Assembly: GCF_002837185.1 (NCBI RefSeq)
Contig: NZ_KZ478024.1
Location: 1-51,242, forward strand
Length of the DNA stretch: 51,242 bases
Source: Pseudomonas fluorescens
Lineage (GTDB): Bacteria > Pseudomonadota > Gammaproteobacteria > Pseudomonadales > Pseudomonadaceae
Direction: 5' to 3'
In this document: positions 7,915 to 17,493 of the stretch, piece after piece
Layout: every line of letters starts with the position of its first letter
Numbering within the stretch: the first letter of the stretch is position 1
Program-made: the position numbers and the translations under genes
Notes under the pieces: model-generated
Told to the model about the DNA's origin: nothing
The model's input: only the letters and a program-made list of their open reading frames with translations
Databases searched by the model: none

Positions 7915-9789
7915 TCAGGCACCTCCTGGCGGTACTGAGGCGCATGCGACCCCCGTAAACCAGGGCTTGCCATGGTCTGCCGAGTTCAGATCCGGGCGCT
8001 GGTTGAAGCTATAGAAGTTCTGTTTGTACACCTTGTCCGCGTATACCACGCGTTCACCGTATGTGACGTAGGTCTTGTGGGGGTCCCAGGTCGCAATGTC
8101 GGCGCAGCCGCCACTGTCCGGCGGCGCCTGGATGGTGATGGTGTCAGTGAGTGTCAGGCGATGCAGGCCATCGTAGACTTCAACGGATACGGGCATCGAG
8201 GTGTCCTTGTCCACTGTCGGGGCGCGCAGCAACAGCGTGGCCTCGCTGCCGGTCGCCGGGGTGAATCCGGTTGCGCTCCACTGGTAACTCAGAGGTTTTT
8301 CCGTGGGCGATTCGGCATAGACATGCACGCTGAAGGTCTCTGCGGACTTCGCTGTTTCGGGGGCCGCCAGGCGTGCGGTTGGAGGTCGATCGGCGTGGTC
8401 AGCGAGCATTTTCTTGATGGCGGCGCCCAGATCGGGTTGCACCCCGATGGTCGTGCGGTTGCCATCGGAGGGTGGGTGCCCGGTCGCCACAAGGATATGG
8501 CGCAGCTCCTTGGGCGAGATATTGCCCAGCTTCTGCGCCCGTGCCACACCTTGCAATGACGCGACAGCTCCGGCAATGATTGGGTTGGCCGATGAGGTGC
8601 CGCTGTAGGCATGGGTATACGCGGTCGTTGGATTGGCCCGGTTCCAGGTGGTGGTGGTGACACTGTCGCCCCAACTGAACAGGTCGACACGGCTGCCATA
8701 TTGCGAAAAGTAGGATCTCAGGCCGGTATTTGAATTGACCGCCCCGGCAAAAATGCTGCCGGAGTCAAAGATAGTGCGGTTGTAACGGCCTTGGAAGTAA
8801 GGGTGGTCCAGGTCGATATTGCCATTGGCGGCAGCCAGTACCACATGCACACCCTTTTCTTCGGTCAGATAGGCAATCGTGTCTCTTACCAAGTCATTTG
8901 CTTCAAGCGGCATATAACAGTTGCTTGTGCATACGTCGGGCGCAAAGGCGTCGTCCGCATACAGGTAGTGCACGCCCAGTTGCATGACATCGCCGTCTTG
9001 GAGTCTCGCTGCCATTTCTGCCAACCGTGCAACGCCCCATTGCAAGTAACCCAACTGCGCATGGGGGACCAGGCCGGTCGTGCCGAACGCGTTTTCCCTG
9101 GAAGCGATCACCCCCGCACTGGCGCTATCGTGGGCGCCTACCGGGGCTGGATTGATGGGGTCGTAGAGTTCTGTGTAGGGAGGCGGCAGGTCCACATGCT
9201 CGTAGGACCAGTGGTCAAGCTCCGTAGAGATAACCCGCATGCCTTGACCTTTGCCGCCCAGGGTTTGCCAGGCTTGCACGGCGTTGACCCCGCCAATCCT
9301 GTAGGGGGCGACCGGACGTTCCCCCTGCAGATAATATTGCCGTCCCGTGTAATCGGGTATGTCCTTATTGTTGTCGAGCGCGACGGGAGAGCCGTTATCG
9401 CCCTGCATGCCATCGACGATGGGCTCGAATTCAGCCATTTCAACATGAGGATCCTGTCTGATCCGTGACGCCAGCTGTTGCGCCTGCTCTGGGGTTCTGT
9501 CGCGGGTGTCGATGAGGTAATAGCGGTCCAGCCGATGCCGTTGAAGCGCCTGCAGACTTTCCTTCGTGCGCATCTGCGAGGGGGGGATGACGGGTCTCAG
9601 GCCGGGGGCCAGTTTCTTGAGGTCGCTTAATGGCCCCGCGCCCATGGCCGTCTCATCCTGCACGTGAGGCGCGTCACTTTTCATCAAGACGATCAATTGC
9701 GTGTAGCCGCCAGTGGCTGCGTTCGTCAGCGCCGGCAACGCTGCAACCAGCAGCAACGCAGCGCTCATACAGTGAGTCTTTGGCTTCAT
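7915..9789 (-). CDS. Secreted S8 (subtilase)-like protein with C-terminal chitin-binding-like module
   Basis: A 624-residue exported protein. The signal peptide is about 1-24 (ending TNA), followed by a propeptide-like region to about 150 and a subtilase-like domain at about 155-450. Visible S8 residues are His220 (GAHDSASAG replaces the usual HGTHVAG), Asn322 of the oxyanion hole (AAANGN) and Ser399 in GTSSANP. The usual catalytic Asp in V-I-D-x-G reads V-I-S188-T-E190, so the triad looks altered. An Ig/PKD-like region follows at about 480-570. A short aromatic module (CADIATWDP...YGERVVYADKVYKQNFYS) then resembles a CBM5/12 chitin-binding domain. The SD is poor, so the exact start is less sure. 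It may be an extracellular protease or a binding protein with lost activity. Confidence 0.82.
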   Translation of the reverse strand: MKPKTHCMSAALLLVAALPALTNAATGGYTQLIVLMKSDAPHVQDETAMGAGPLSDLKKLAPGLRPVIPPSQMRTKESLQALQRHRLDRYYLIDTRDRTPEQAQQLASRIRQDPHVEMAEFEPIVDGMQGDNGSPVALDNNKDIPDYTGRQYYLQGERPVAPYRIGGVNAVQAWQTLGGKGQGMRVISTELDHWSYEHVDLPPPYTELYDPINPAPVGAHDSASAGVIASRENAFGTTGLVPHAQLGYLQWGVARLAEMAARLQDGDVMQLGVHYLYADDAFAPDVCTSNCYMPLEANDLVRDTIAYLTEEKGVHVVLAAANGNIDLDHPYFQGRYNRTIFDSGSIFAGAVNSNTGLRSYFSQYGSRVDLFSWGDSVTTTTWNRANPTTAYTHAYSGTSSANPIIAGAVASLQGVARAQKLGNISPKELRHILVATGHPPSDGNRTTIGVQPDLGAAIKKMLADHADRPPTARLAAPETAKSAETFSVHVYAESPTEKPLSYQWSATGFTPATGSEATLLLRAPTVDKDTSMPVSVEVYDGLHRLTLTDTITIQAPPDSGGCADIATWDPHKTYVTYGERVVYADKVYKQNFYSFNQRPDLNSADHGKPWFTGVACASVPPGGA

Positions 9790-9894
9790 GTAGGCACCAG
9801 TGAGTGAGTATCGAAGCTTGAGCTAAGACTCAAAACCGGCGACTGCCTACTGTTAGAACTGACAGTCTTGACCAGCGGTCGGGGGGGCTTGCGG

Positions 9895-10248
9895 TCAGGT
9901 CCGGGTGTAGGTGCCGGTGCCCCTGAGGATGTTCTGCAAGGTTTCTTCCACTTCGGCCATGTCCGCCGCCGTGGTGGCGTGCGTAATCTGCAACTGGTCC
10001 TTGCCCCCCAGTGCATCGGCATCGCCCGCGGCGAGTTCGACCAGCAGGGTCGTGGCGCTCAGGGTGACTTTCAGCCCGGCCAGCGTCGACGGCTCATAAT
10101 CCCAGGTCAACTCCACGTCGTCTTCATCCGGGTAACGGCTCAGCATGAACATCTCGCCGTTCTTGCCGTGGCAGCAGAGCATGGCCATGTTGTCTTCTTC
10201 GTCGTCGCACGGGGTGGCCATCAAGGCGTCGGTTTTCAGCTGCAGCAT
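9895..10248 (-). CDS. Conserved hypothetical protein, acidic, 117 residues
   Basis: Not recognised. A start at 10248 (MLQLKTDALMATPCDDEE) is preferred over an upstream frame because AGGATTCCC precedes the ATG with good spacing. The product is acidic and soluble-looking, with no signal peptide or membrane helix. It has a CDDEED patch near residues 14-19, two adjacent cysteines (MLCCHGKNGE) near 25 and a beta-rich middle (VELTWDYEPSTLAGLKVTLS). It ends in a helix (MAEVEETLQNILRG). It stands alone, upstream of the S8 protease-like gene and divergent from gdhB. Confidence 0.6.
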   Translation of the reverse strand: MLQLKTDALMATPCDDEEDNMAMLCCHGKNGEMFMLSRYPDEDDVELTWDYEPSTLAGLKVTLSATTLLVELAAGDADALGGKDQLQITHATTAADMAEVEETLQNILRGTGTYTRT

Positions 10249-10743
10249 GGGGAATCCTGTGTGGGGGAGGGGCGTTGCACCGGGTGATTGTGCCATTGCG
10301 GCGAATTTTATGCTGCGCGATGTGTCAGAACGATGTGGCAGATCAGGGCATGACCTGGCGAGCGGTATCGGTCATTTCCGGTACTCGCGGGCCTCAAAGC
10401 AGCCGGTTTTTTATCCGGAAAAACCCGGTTGCCCAAGTTGCAACCCCGCACTTGCTTGCCGATGACCGAATATGTCGCAGCACCGCAAGCAGCGCGCTTC
10501 CCACAGTCGTTAAGCTGCGCAACGGATGTGCTCCGTGCCAGGCGCCTGACCTGCCCGTCGTACCGTCACCCGGCAAGGTGTGCATCCGGTGGAAGTTGTA
10601 TGTGACCTGACTGTCTTGTCCAGCTTCACCCACCTGTCACTCTGAATCGTTTATCGTGACTGACGAACAGAGCTGACGGTCTCCCCGCAGGGGGATAACA
10701 CGCGACGCTTCCATCAATAACAAGCCCAAGCGGAGTACCACAG
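10249..10743. other. Intergenic region upstream of gdhB
   Basis: No convincing gene. It separates the divergent gdhB from the 117-residue unknown gene. A hairpin-prone stretch at about 10402-10431 (CCGGTTTTTT / AAAAACCCGG) is the only notable structure. The gdhB SD (GGAG, 10732-10735) closes the region. Promoter boxes were not assigned. Confidence 0.5.
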
Positions 10744-13700
10744 ATGGCGTTCTTCACCGCAGCCAGCAAGGCCGACTTCCAGCACCAACTGCAAGCGGCA
10801 CTGGCGCAGCACATCAGTGAACAGGCACTGCCACAAGTGGCGCTGTTCGCTGAGCAATTCTTCGGCATCATTTCCCTGGACGAACTGACCCAGCGTCGCC
10901 TTTCCGACCTGGCCGGTTGCACCCTGTCTGCCTGGCGCCTGCTTGAGCGCTTCGATCACACCCAACCGCAAGTGCGGGTCTACAACCCCGATTACGAACG
11001 TCATGGCTGGCAGTCGACCCACACCGCGGTCGAAGTGCTGCACCATGACCTGCCATTCCTGGTCGACTCGGTGCGTACCGAGCTCAACCGCCGTGGCTAC
11101 AGCATCCACACCCTGCAAACCACCGTGCTCAGCGTGCGCCGTGGCAGCAAGGGCGAACTGCTGGAAGTGCTGCCCAAGGGCACCCAGGGCGAAGGCATCC
11201 TGCAAGAATCGCTGATGTACCTGGAAATCGACCGCTGCGCCAACGCCGCCGAGCTGAACGTGCTGAGCAAAGAGCTTGAGCAGGTGCTGGGCGAAGTGCG
11301 CGTGGCCGTGGCCGATTTCGAGCCGATGAAAGCCAAGGTCCAGGACCTGCTGGCCGGTATCGACGCCAGCGCGTTCGTGATCGACGGCGAAGAAAAAGCC
11401 GAGATCAAGAATTTCCTCGAGTGGCTGGTGGGCAACCACTTCACGTTCCTGGGCTACGAAGAGTTCGTGGTACGTGACGAGGCGGACGGCGGTCATATCG
11501 AATATGACGCCAGCTCCTTCCTCGGTCTGACCAAGTTGCTGCGCGCCGGCCTCACCGCCGAAGACCTGCGCATCGAAGACTACGCCGTAGCCTATCTGCG
11601 CGAACCGACCGTGCTGTCGTTCGCCAAGGCTGCCCATCCGAGCCGCGTACACCGCCCGGCCTATCCGGACTATGTGTCGATCCGCGAAATCAGCGCCGAC
11701 GGCAAGGTCATCAAGGAACACCGCTTCATGGGCCTGTACACCTCCTCGGTGTACGGCGAAAGCGTGCGGGTGATTCCTTACATCCGCCGCAAGGTCGCGG
11801 AAATCGAGCGCCGCTCGGGCTTCCAGGCCAAGGCGCACCTGGGCAAGGAGCTTGCCCAGGTGGTTGAAGTACTGCCCCGTGACGACCTGTTCCAGACCCC
11901 GGTCGATGAGCTGTTCAGCACGGTAATGTCGATCGTGCAGATCCAGGAACGCAACAAGATCCGCGTGTTCCTGCGCAAAGACCCCTATGGCCGTTTCTGC
12001 TATTGCCTGGCCTACGTGCCGCGCGACATCTATTCCACCGAAGTGCGCCAGAAAATCCAGCAAGTGCTGATGGATCGCCTGAAAGCCTCGGACTGCGAAT
12101 TCTGGACCTTCTTCTCCGAGTCCGTGCTGGCCCGGGTGCAACTGATTCTGCGGGTCGACCCCAAGAACCGCCTGGACATCGACCCGCTGCAACTGGAAAA
12201 GGAAGTGGTGCAGGCCTGCCGCAGCTGGCAGGACGACTACGCCAGCCTGGTGGTGGAAAGCTTCGGCGAAGCCCACGGCACCAACGTGCTGGCGGATTTC
12301 CCGAAAGGCTTCCCGGCCGGCTACCGCGAGCGTTTCGCCGCGCATTCGGCCGTGGTCGACATGCAGCACCTCAACAGCCTCACCGAAGCCAACCCGCTGG
12401 TGATGAGCTTCTATCAGCCGCTGGGCCAGGTCTCCGGCCAGCGTGAGCTGCATTGCAAGCTCTACCACGCCGACACCCCGCTGGCGCTGTCCGACGTGCT
12501 GCCGATCCTGGAGAACTTGGGCCTGCGCGTGCTGGGTGAGTTCCCGTACCGCCTGCGCCATGCCAATGGCCGCGAGTTCTGGATCCATGATTTTGCGTTC
12601 ATCGCCGCCGAAGGCGTGAACCTGGATATCTCGCAGCTCAACGACACCCTGCAGGACGCGTTCGTGCATATCGTCCACGGCGATGCCGAAAACGATGCGT
12701 TCAACCGCCTGGTACTCACCGCCGGCCTGCCTTGGCGTGACGTGGCGCTGCTGCGCGCTTATGCCCGCTACCTCAAGCAGATCCGCCTGGGCTTCGACCT
12801 GGGCTACATCGCCAGCACCCTGAACAACCACACCGACATCGCCCGCGAGCTGACCCGGTTGTTCAAGACCCGCTTCTACCTGGCACGCAAGCTCACCGCC
12901 GACGACCTGGAAGACAAGCAGCAGCGCCTGGAACAAGCGATCCTCACCGCCCTGGACGACGTCCAGGTGCTCAACGAAGACCGCATCCTGCGTCGCTACC
13001 TGGACCTGATCAAGGCGACCCTGCGTACCAACTTCTACCAGACCGACGCCAACGGCCAGAACAAGTCGTACTTCAGCTTCAAGTTCAACCCGCATGCGAT
13101 CCCCGAGCTGCCCAAGCCGGTGCCGAAGTTCGAGATCTTCGTCTACTCGCCCCGCGTCGAAGGCGTGCACCTGCGCTTTGGCAACGTGGCCCGTGGCGGC
13201 CTGCGCTGGTCCGACCGTGAAGAAGACTTCCGTACCGAAGTATTGGGCCTGGTCAAAGCCCAGCAGGTGAAGAACTCGGTGATCGTGCCGGTGGGCGCCA
13301 AGGGCGGCTTCCTGCCGCGTCGCCTGCCATTGGGCGGCAGCCGTGACGAGATCGCGGCCGAGGGCATCGCCTGCTACCGCATCTTCATTTCCGGCCTGTT
13401 GGACATTACCGACAACCTGAAGGACGGCGCGCTGGTGCCGCCGGCCAACGTCGTGCGTCATGACAACGATGACCCGTACCTGGTGGTGGCAGCGGACAAG
13501 GGCACTGCGACCTTCTCCGACATCGCCAACGGCATCGCCGTCGACTATGGCTTCTGGCTGGGCGATGCGTTCGCCTCCGGTGGTTCTGCCGGTTACGATC
13601 ACAAGAAAATGGGCATCACCGCCAAGGGCGCGTGGGTCGGTGTGCAGCGTCACTTCCGTGAGCGCGGCATCAATGTGCAGGAAGACAGCATCACCGTGGT

Positions 13701-15612
13701 CGGCGTCGGCGATATGGCCGGTGACGTGTTCGGTAACGGCTTGCTCATGTCCGACAAGCTGCAACTGGTCGCGGCCTTCAACCATTTGCACATCTTCATC
13801 GACCCGAACCCGAACCCGGCCACCAGCTTCGTCGAGCGCCAGCGTCTGTTCGAGCTGCCGCGTTCGGCGTGGACCGACTACGACACCAGCATCATGTCCG
13901 AAGGCGGCGGGATCTTCTCGCGCAGTGCCAAGAGCATTGCCATCTCGGCGCAGATGAAAGAACGCTTCGACATCCAGGCCGACAAGCTGACCCCGACCGA
14001 ACTGCTCAACGCCTTGCTCAAGGCGCCGGTGGACCTGTTGTGGAACGGCGGTATCGGTACCTACGTCAAGGCCAGCACCGAGAGCCACGCCGATGTGGGC
14101 GACAAGGCCAACGACGCACTGCGCGTCAACGGCAACGAGCTGCGCTGCAAAGTGGTGGGCGAGGGCGGTAACCTGGGCATGACCCAACTGGGTCGTGTGG
14201 AGTTCGGCCTCAATGGCGGCGGTTCCAACACCGACTTTATCGACAACGCCGGCGGCGTGGACTGTTCCGACCACGAAGTGAACATCAAGATCCTGCTCAA
14301 CGAAGTGGTGCAGGCCGGTGACATGACCGACAAGCAACGCAACCAGTTGCTGGCGAGCATGACCGACGAAGTCGGCAACCTGGTGTTGGGCAACAACTAC
14401 AAGCAGACCCAGGCCCTGTCCCTGGCCGCGCGCAAGGCTTACGAGCGCGCCGCCGAGTACAAGCGCCTGATGAGCGACCTGGAAGGCCGTGGCAAGCTGG
14501 ACCGCGCCATCGAGTACCTGCCGACCGAGGAGCAACTGGTCGAGCGCGCCTCGACTGGCAAGGGCCTGACGCGTCCGGAGCTGTCGGTGTTGATCTCCTA
14601 CAGCAAGATCGACCTCAAGGAAGCGCTGCTCAAGTCCCAGGTACCGGATGACGAGTACCTGACCCGCGACATGGAGACCGCGTTCCCGCCGAGCCTGGTG
14701 GCCAAGTTCTCCGAGGCCATGCGTCGTCACCGCCTCAAGCGCGAAATTGTCAGCACCCAGATCGCCAACGACCTGGTCAACCACATGGGCATCACCTTCG
14801 TGCAGCGGCTCAAGGAGTCGACCGGCATGAGCCCGGCGAACGTGGCCGGCGCCTACGTGATTGTGCGTGACATCTTCCATCTCCCGCACTGGTTCCGTCA
14901 GATCGAAGCCCTGGACCACCAGGTTTCGGCCGACGTGCAACTGGAGCTGATGGACGAGCTGATGCGCCTGGGCCGTCGCGCCACGCGCTGGTTCCTGCGC
15001 AGCCGTCGCAACGAGCAGGACGCCGGGCGTGACACCGCGCACTTCGGTCCGCACCTGGCGGCGCTGGGTCTCAAGCTCGACGAACTGCTGGAAGGTCCGA
15101 CCCGTGAAGGCTGGCAGAACCGCTACCAGGCCTACACCCAGGCCGGCGTACCGGAGTTGTTGGCACGCATGGTTGCAGGCACTAACCACCTGTACACCCT
15201 GCTGCCGATCATCGAAGCTGCCGACGTGACCGGGCATGACGCCGCCGAAGTGGCCAAGGCCTACTTCGCCGTCGGCAGCGCCCTGGACCTGCCGTGGTAC
15301 CTGCAGCAGATCAGTGACCTGCCGGTGGCCAACAACTGGCAGGCCCAGGCCCGCGAAGCCTTCCGCGATGACGTGGACTGGCAGCAACGGGCGATCACCA
15401 TTTCGGTCCTGCAAATGGCTGATGCGCCACAAGACATGGAAGCCCGCGTGGCCCTGTGGCTTGAGCAGCACCAGGACATGGCGGATCGCTGGCGTGCGAT
15501 GATGGTGGAAATCCGTGCTGCGGTCGGCACGGACTACGCCATGTACGCGGTGGCCAACCGTGAGTTGCTGGACCTGGCGTTGAGCGGCCAGTCGGTGTTG
15601 CAGTCGGCGTGA
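10744..15612 (+). CDS. gdhB: NAD-specific glutamate dehydrogenase (large, 180 kDa class)
   Basis: A 1622-residue enzyme that oxidatively deaminates L-glutamate to 2-oxoglutarate and ammonium with NAD+, feeding amino-acid carbon into the TCA cycle. Length matches the roughly 1620-residue Pseudomonas enzymes. A long N-terminal region with ACT-like segments (about 1-650) precedes the catalytic part. There RGGLRWSDR (about 816-824) and the lysine-containing KAQQVKNSVIVPVGAKGG mark the glutamate site. A Rossmann region with VVGVGDMAGDVFGNG near 985-1000 binds NAD. The helical C-terminus is typical of the class. GGAG lies eight bases before the ATG. It is monocistronic with its own terminator. Members of this class are often allosterically controlled by amino acids such as arginine. 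A frame of 1585 codons on the opposite strand is a by-product of biased codon use. Confidence 0.97.
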   Translation: MAFFTAASKADFQHQLQAALAQHISEQALPQVALFAEQFFGIISLDELTQRRLSDLAGCTLSAWRLLERFDHTQPQVRVYNPDYERHGWQSTHTAVEVLHHDLPFLVDSVRTELNRRGYSIHTLQTTVLSVRRGSKGELLEVLPKGTQGEGILQESLMYLEIDRCANAAELNVLSKELEQVLGEVRVAVADFEPMKAKVQDLLAGIDASAFVIDGEEKAEIKNFLEWLVGNHFTFLGYEEFVVRDEADGGHIEYDASSFLGLTKLLRAGLTAEDLRIEDYAVAYLREPTVLSFAKAAHPSRVHRPAYPDYVSIREISADGKVIKEHRFMGLYTSSVYGESVRVIPYIRRKVAEIERRSGFQAKAHLGKELAQVVEVLPRDDLFQTPVDELFSTVMSIVQIQERNKIRVFLRKDPYGRFCYCLAYVPRDIYSTEVRQKIQQVLMDRLKASDCEFWTFFSESVLARVQLILRVDPKNRLDIDPLQLEKEVVQACRSWQDDYASLVVESFGEAHGTNVLADFPKGFPAGYRERFAAHSAVVDMQHLNSLTEANPLVMSFYQPLGQVSGQRELHCKLYHADTPLALSDVLPILENLGLRVLGEFPYRLRHANGREFWIHDFAFIAAEGVNLDISQLNDTLQDAFVHIVHGDAENDAFNRLVLTAGLPWRDVALLRAYARYLKQIRLGFDLGYIASTLNNHTDIARELTRLFKTRFYLARKLTADDLEDKQQRLEQAILTALDDVQVLNEDRILRRYLDLIKATLRTNFYQTDANGQNKSYFSFKFNPHAIPELPKPVPKFEIFVYSPRVEGVHLRFGNVARGGLRWSDREEDFRTEVLGLVKAQQVKNSVIVPVGAKGGFLPRRLPLGGSRDEIAAEGIACYRIFISGLLDITDNLKDGALVPPANVVRHDNDDPYLVVAADKGTATFSDIANGIAVDYGFWLGDAFASGGSAGYDHKKMGITAKGAWVGVQRHFRERGINVQEDSITVVGVGDMAGDVFGNGLLMSDKLQLVAAFNHLHIFIDPNPNPATSFVERQRLFELPRSAWTDYDTSIMSEGGGIFSRSAKSIAISAQMKERFDIQADKLTPTELLNALLKAPVDLLWNGGIGTYVKASTESHADVGDKANDALRVNGNELRCKVVGEGGNLGMTQLGRVEFGLNGGGSNTDFIDNAGGVDCSDHEVNIKILLNEVVQAGDMTDKQRNQLLASMTDEVGNLVLGNNYKQTQALSLAARKAYERAAEYKRLMSDLEGRGKLDRAIEYLPTEEQLVERASTGKGLTRPELSVLISYSKIDLKEALLKSQVPDDEYLTRDMETAFPPSLVAKFSEAMRRHRLKREIVSTQIANDLVNHMGITFVQRLKESTGMSPANVAGAYVIVRDIFHLPHWFRQIEALDHQVSADVQLELMDELMRLGRRATRWFLRSRRNEQDAGRDTAHFGPHLAALGLKLDELLEGPTREGWQNRYQAYTQAGVPELLARMVAGTNHLYTLLPIIEAADVTGHDAAEVAKAYFAVGSALDLPWYLQQISDLPVANNWQAQAREAFRDDVDWQQRAITISVLQMADAPQDMEARVALWLEQHQDMADRWRAMMVEIRAAVGTDYAMYAVANRELLDLALSGQSVLQSA

Positions 15613-15626
15613 TCAAGCGCTGAAAC

Positions 15627-15664
15627 AAAAGCCCCCGTAGCGTGAGCTGCGGGGGCTTTTTCAT
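15627..15664 (+). terminator. Rho-independent terminator of gdhB
   Basis: GCCCCCGTAGC pairs with GCTGCGGGGGC around a short loop, followed by five Ts and preceded by AAAA. It begins 14 bases after the gdhB stop. The A-rich 5' flank means it could also serve the convergent minus-strand gene at 15683. Confidence 0.92.
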
Positions 15665-15682
15665 TGGCGGGGTTGCCCGGTA

Positions 15683-16672
15683 TCAATCCGGCAAACCTAT
15701 AAGGATCATCGGTTCAAGCACGCTGAATATCGGCGGTGTGGACTCCTGTAGAGCCTCAAGGATCGCTGCATAGTCTTGGGTGTTTGGCATCTGATGCATC
15801 AACGCCCAGTAGTCCGCTTCGACCTGTGGCAGTGCCATCGCGTCGGCTGTTTCCCTGAGTACCAGTTTCAGCAATGCGCAGGCTTTGGGCAGGTTTTTTT
15901 CAAGCCCGTAGGTGCGATGGGTTTTGGCTTTGTCTTGAGACAGGCCTGCCAGTGCGTAGCCGTACTCAAGCAGCCCCTCCAATTGACCCATCTCAGCCAA
16001 TTGAATGATCCGTTTTTGTTTTTCTTCGGTACTCACCGTTCCGTCTTGAGCAAAGGCGAGTTCATACACGGCTGGGGGATGCCCGGCGTCGGCAGAACGT
16101 TGGATGAGGTCCGCGATCCTTGCTTCGTGCTCTTGACGATCGGCGATCAATTGCGGCCTGTTCCGCAAAGCCAGGGCGAGTTTAAACAGCGCCTGTGGGG
16201 CGCCTGTGGCCGCCGCTCTGTTCAGCCACTCGATATCCTTGGTCATCATGTACAGATAGCTCATGGCATCGGTGTCATGGGCGTTTGCGGCATTGGTTGC
16301 CAGTTCCCTGGCTTTTGCGAGTGATTCGACGTCACCCAGCCTCATCAGAGCAGGTATGTGGTTCTGGGCGGCAGCCAGGGTAAGCCATCGCCTGGTTGCG
16401 GATGTCGCGCGGCGTGCTCCTCCGTCCAGCACCGATTGACACGTGGCCATTGCGTATTGCGCATCTACATCGCCGGCGGCACCGACGATGGTCAGGTGAA
16501 ACCTGGCCTTTTTGTATCTGCGTAATCTGAACAGCGCGAATCCGGTGTCTTTGGCGGCTTCTGTCAACTCGGTCAGGGCCGAGTTCAATTGGGCCGGTAG
16601 TGCCTTGGCTTCGTTATGCAGTTGTGTGATCAACGCGGACAGAGGGGGCAGCACTTGTGATTCGGTGGACAT
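15683..16672 (-). CDS. Sel1/TPR-like repeat protein, function unknown
   Basis: A 329-residue helical protein with no signal peptide. Repeated pairs of short helices of Sel1-like type can be seen: AAGDVDAQYAMA near 64-76, AAQNHIPALMRLGD, AAATGAPQALFKLALAL, SADAGHPPAVYELAFA and AEMGQLEGLLEYGYALA. These A-x-x-G-x-x-x-A-x-x-x-L-A spacings suit a protein-protein interaction scaffold. An AGGA site precedes the ATG. Two perfect small hairpins (16689-16706 and 16723-16743) lie just upstream. The gene is convergent with gdhB. No function is assigned; it could be a T6SS- or envelope-linked Sel1 protein, but no neighbour supports this. Confidence 0.75.
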   Translation of the reverse strand: MSTESQVLPPLSALITQLHNEAKALPAQLNSALTELTEAAKDTGFALFRLRRYKKARFHLTIVGAAGDVDAQYAMATCQSVLDGGARRATSATRRWLTLAAAQNHIPALMRLGDVESLAKARELATNAANAHDTDAMSYLYMMTKDIEWLNRAAATGAPQALFKLALALRNRPQLIADRQEHEARIADLIQRSADAGHPPAVYELAFAQDGTVSTEEKQKRIIQLAEMGQLEGLLEYGYALAGLSQDKAKTHRTYGLEKNLPKACALLKLVLRETADAMALPQVEADYWALMHQMPNTQDYAAILEALQESTPPIFSVLEPMILIGLPD

Positions 16673-16792
16673 GACTCATTCCTGTAAGGCGCACTGGATT
16701 GTGCGCGGTACAGGTTATGGAGAGCGCCTGGGCTCAAGGCGCTAATTACTTAGCGCATCGCTCGCCCACATTGGGATCTGCGCGCTTTCGGA

Positions 16793-17476
16793 TCAATGAT
16801 GCATGAGCAATTTGCTCTCAAGATGGTCCAGATGCTGCGTCATCAGTGCCACCGCCGCGGTGCCGTCACGCTGCTCTACAGCCTCCACAATCACCTTGTG
16901 TTGCTGCCACGTGCAATAGGTGCAGGCTGTCGTTTCGTAGTGAGCAATGACCAACGAGGTCAATGGCACCAGACGGTTGAGGAACTGCACCAGGGGCCCG
17001 TTCCCGGCGATAGCGGCCAGTTGCAAATGGAATTCACCGGACAACCGAATCGCCGGCCCGCGCTGGTCGCGCTCGATGCAGTCACGTTCGCGGGCGATCA
17101 ATTCGCGCAGCTGGCGTACCTGTGCCGCTGTCGCCTGGGCGCAGGCCAATTGCACCACGGTCATTTCGGTCATGCGCCGGGCTTCGAGAATCTGCCGGGT
17201 CTGCTGGGCATCCGGCGCCGCTACCTGGGCACGCTGGTTGGGGCGCAGGATGATCACGTGCTGCTGTGACAACTTGGCCAGGACGCGGCGGATCACGCTG
17301 CGGCTCACGCCAAAGAGCTCCCCCAGGCTTTCTTCGGTGAAGCGGCTGGCGGGGGCGATGCGTTGCTCGAGGATGGCGTCGAACAGCTGTGGGTAGATTT
17401 CATCTGCCGAGGGCCTCTTGCCCGGCACCCGGCGCAGGCAGGGCAAGGGGTCGCGTTGCTGGGCGTGGACGTTCAT
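16793..17476 (-). CDS. GntR family regulator, FCD-type
   Basis: A 227-residue transcription factor. The N-terminal winged helix-turn-helix spans about 20-85 (LFDAILEQRIAPASRFTEESLGELFGVSRSVIRRVLAKLSQ). A helical FCD ligand-binding domain follows, with the conserved R-x-x-x-E (LEARRMTEM), FHLQLAAIAGN near 145 and the late histidine in QQHKVIVEAVEQRD. The ATG at 17476 is chosen because GGAG sits eight bases upstream; the longer frame begins with a TTG overlapping the stop of the upstream regulator. It is probably co-transcribed with that regulator, 17 bases away. Having two GntR proteins of different subtypes side by side, behind a dicarboxylate symporter, suggests control of organic-acid use. 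The ligand is unknown. Confidence 0.85.
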   Translation of the reverse strand: MNVHAQQRDPLPCLRRVPGKRPSADEIYPQLFDAILEQRIAPASRFTEESLGELFGVSRSVIRRVLAKLSQQHVIILRPNQRAQVAAPDAQQTRQILEARRMTEMTVVQLACAQATAAQVRQLRELIARERDCIERDQRGPAIRLSGEFHLQLAAIAGNGPLVQFLNRLVPLTSLVIAHYETTACTYCTWQQHKVIVEAVEQRDGTAAVALMTQHLDHLESKLLMHH

Positions 17477-17493
17477 GGCCTGTCTCCAATTAT

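Noticed and set aside
10714..15471. 1585-codon open frame antisense to gdhB
   Set aside because: It mirrors gdhB codon bias in a GC-rich genome. It has no SD, no recognisable domain and a low-complexity Val/Gln/His-rich product.
16687..16743. Two perfect hairpins upstream of the Sel1-like gene as terminators of the GntR gene
   Set aside because: Neither is followed by a T tract on the minus strand; recorded only as local structure.
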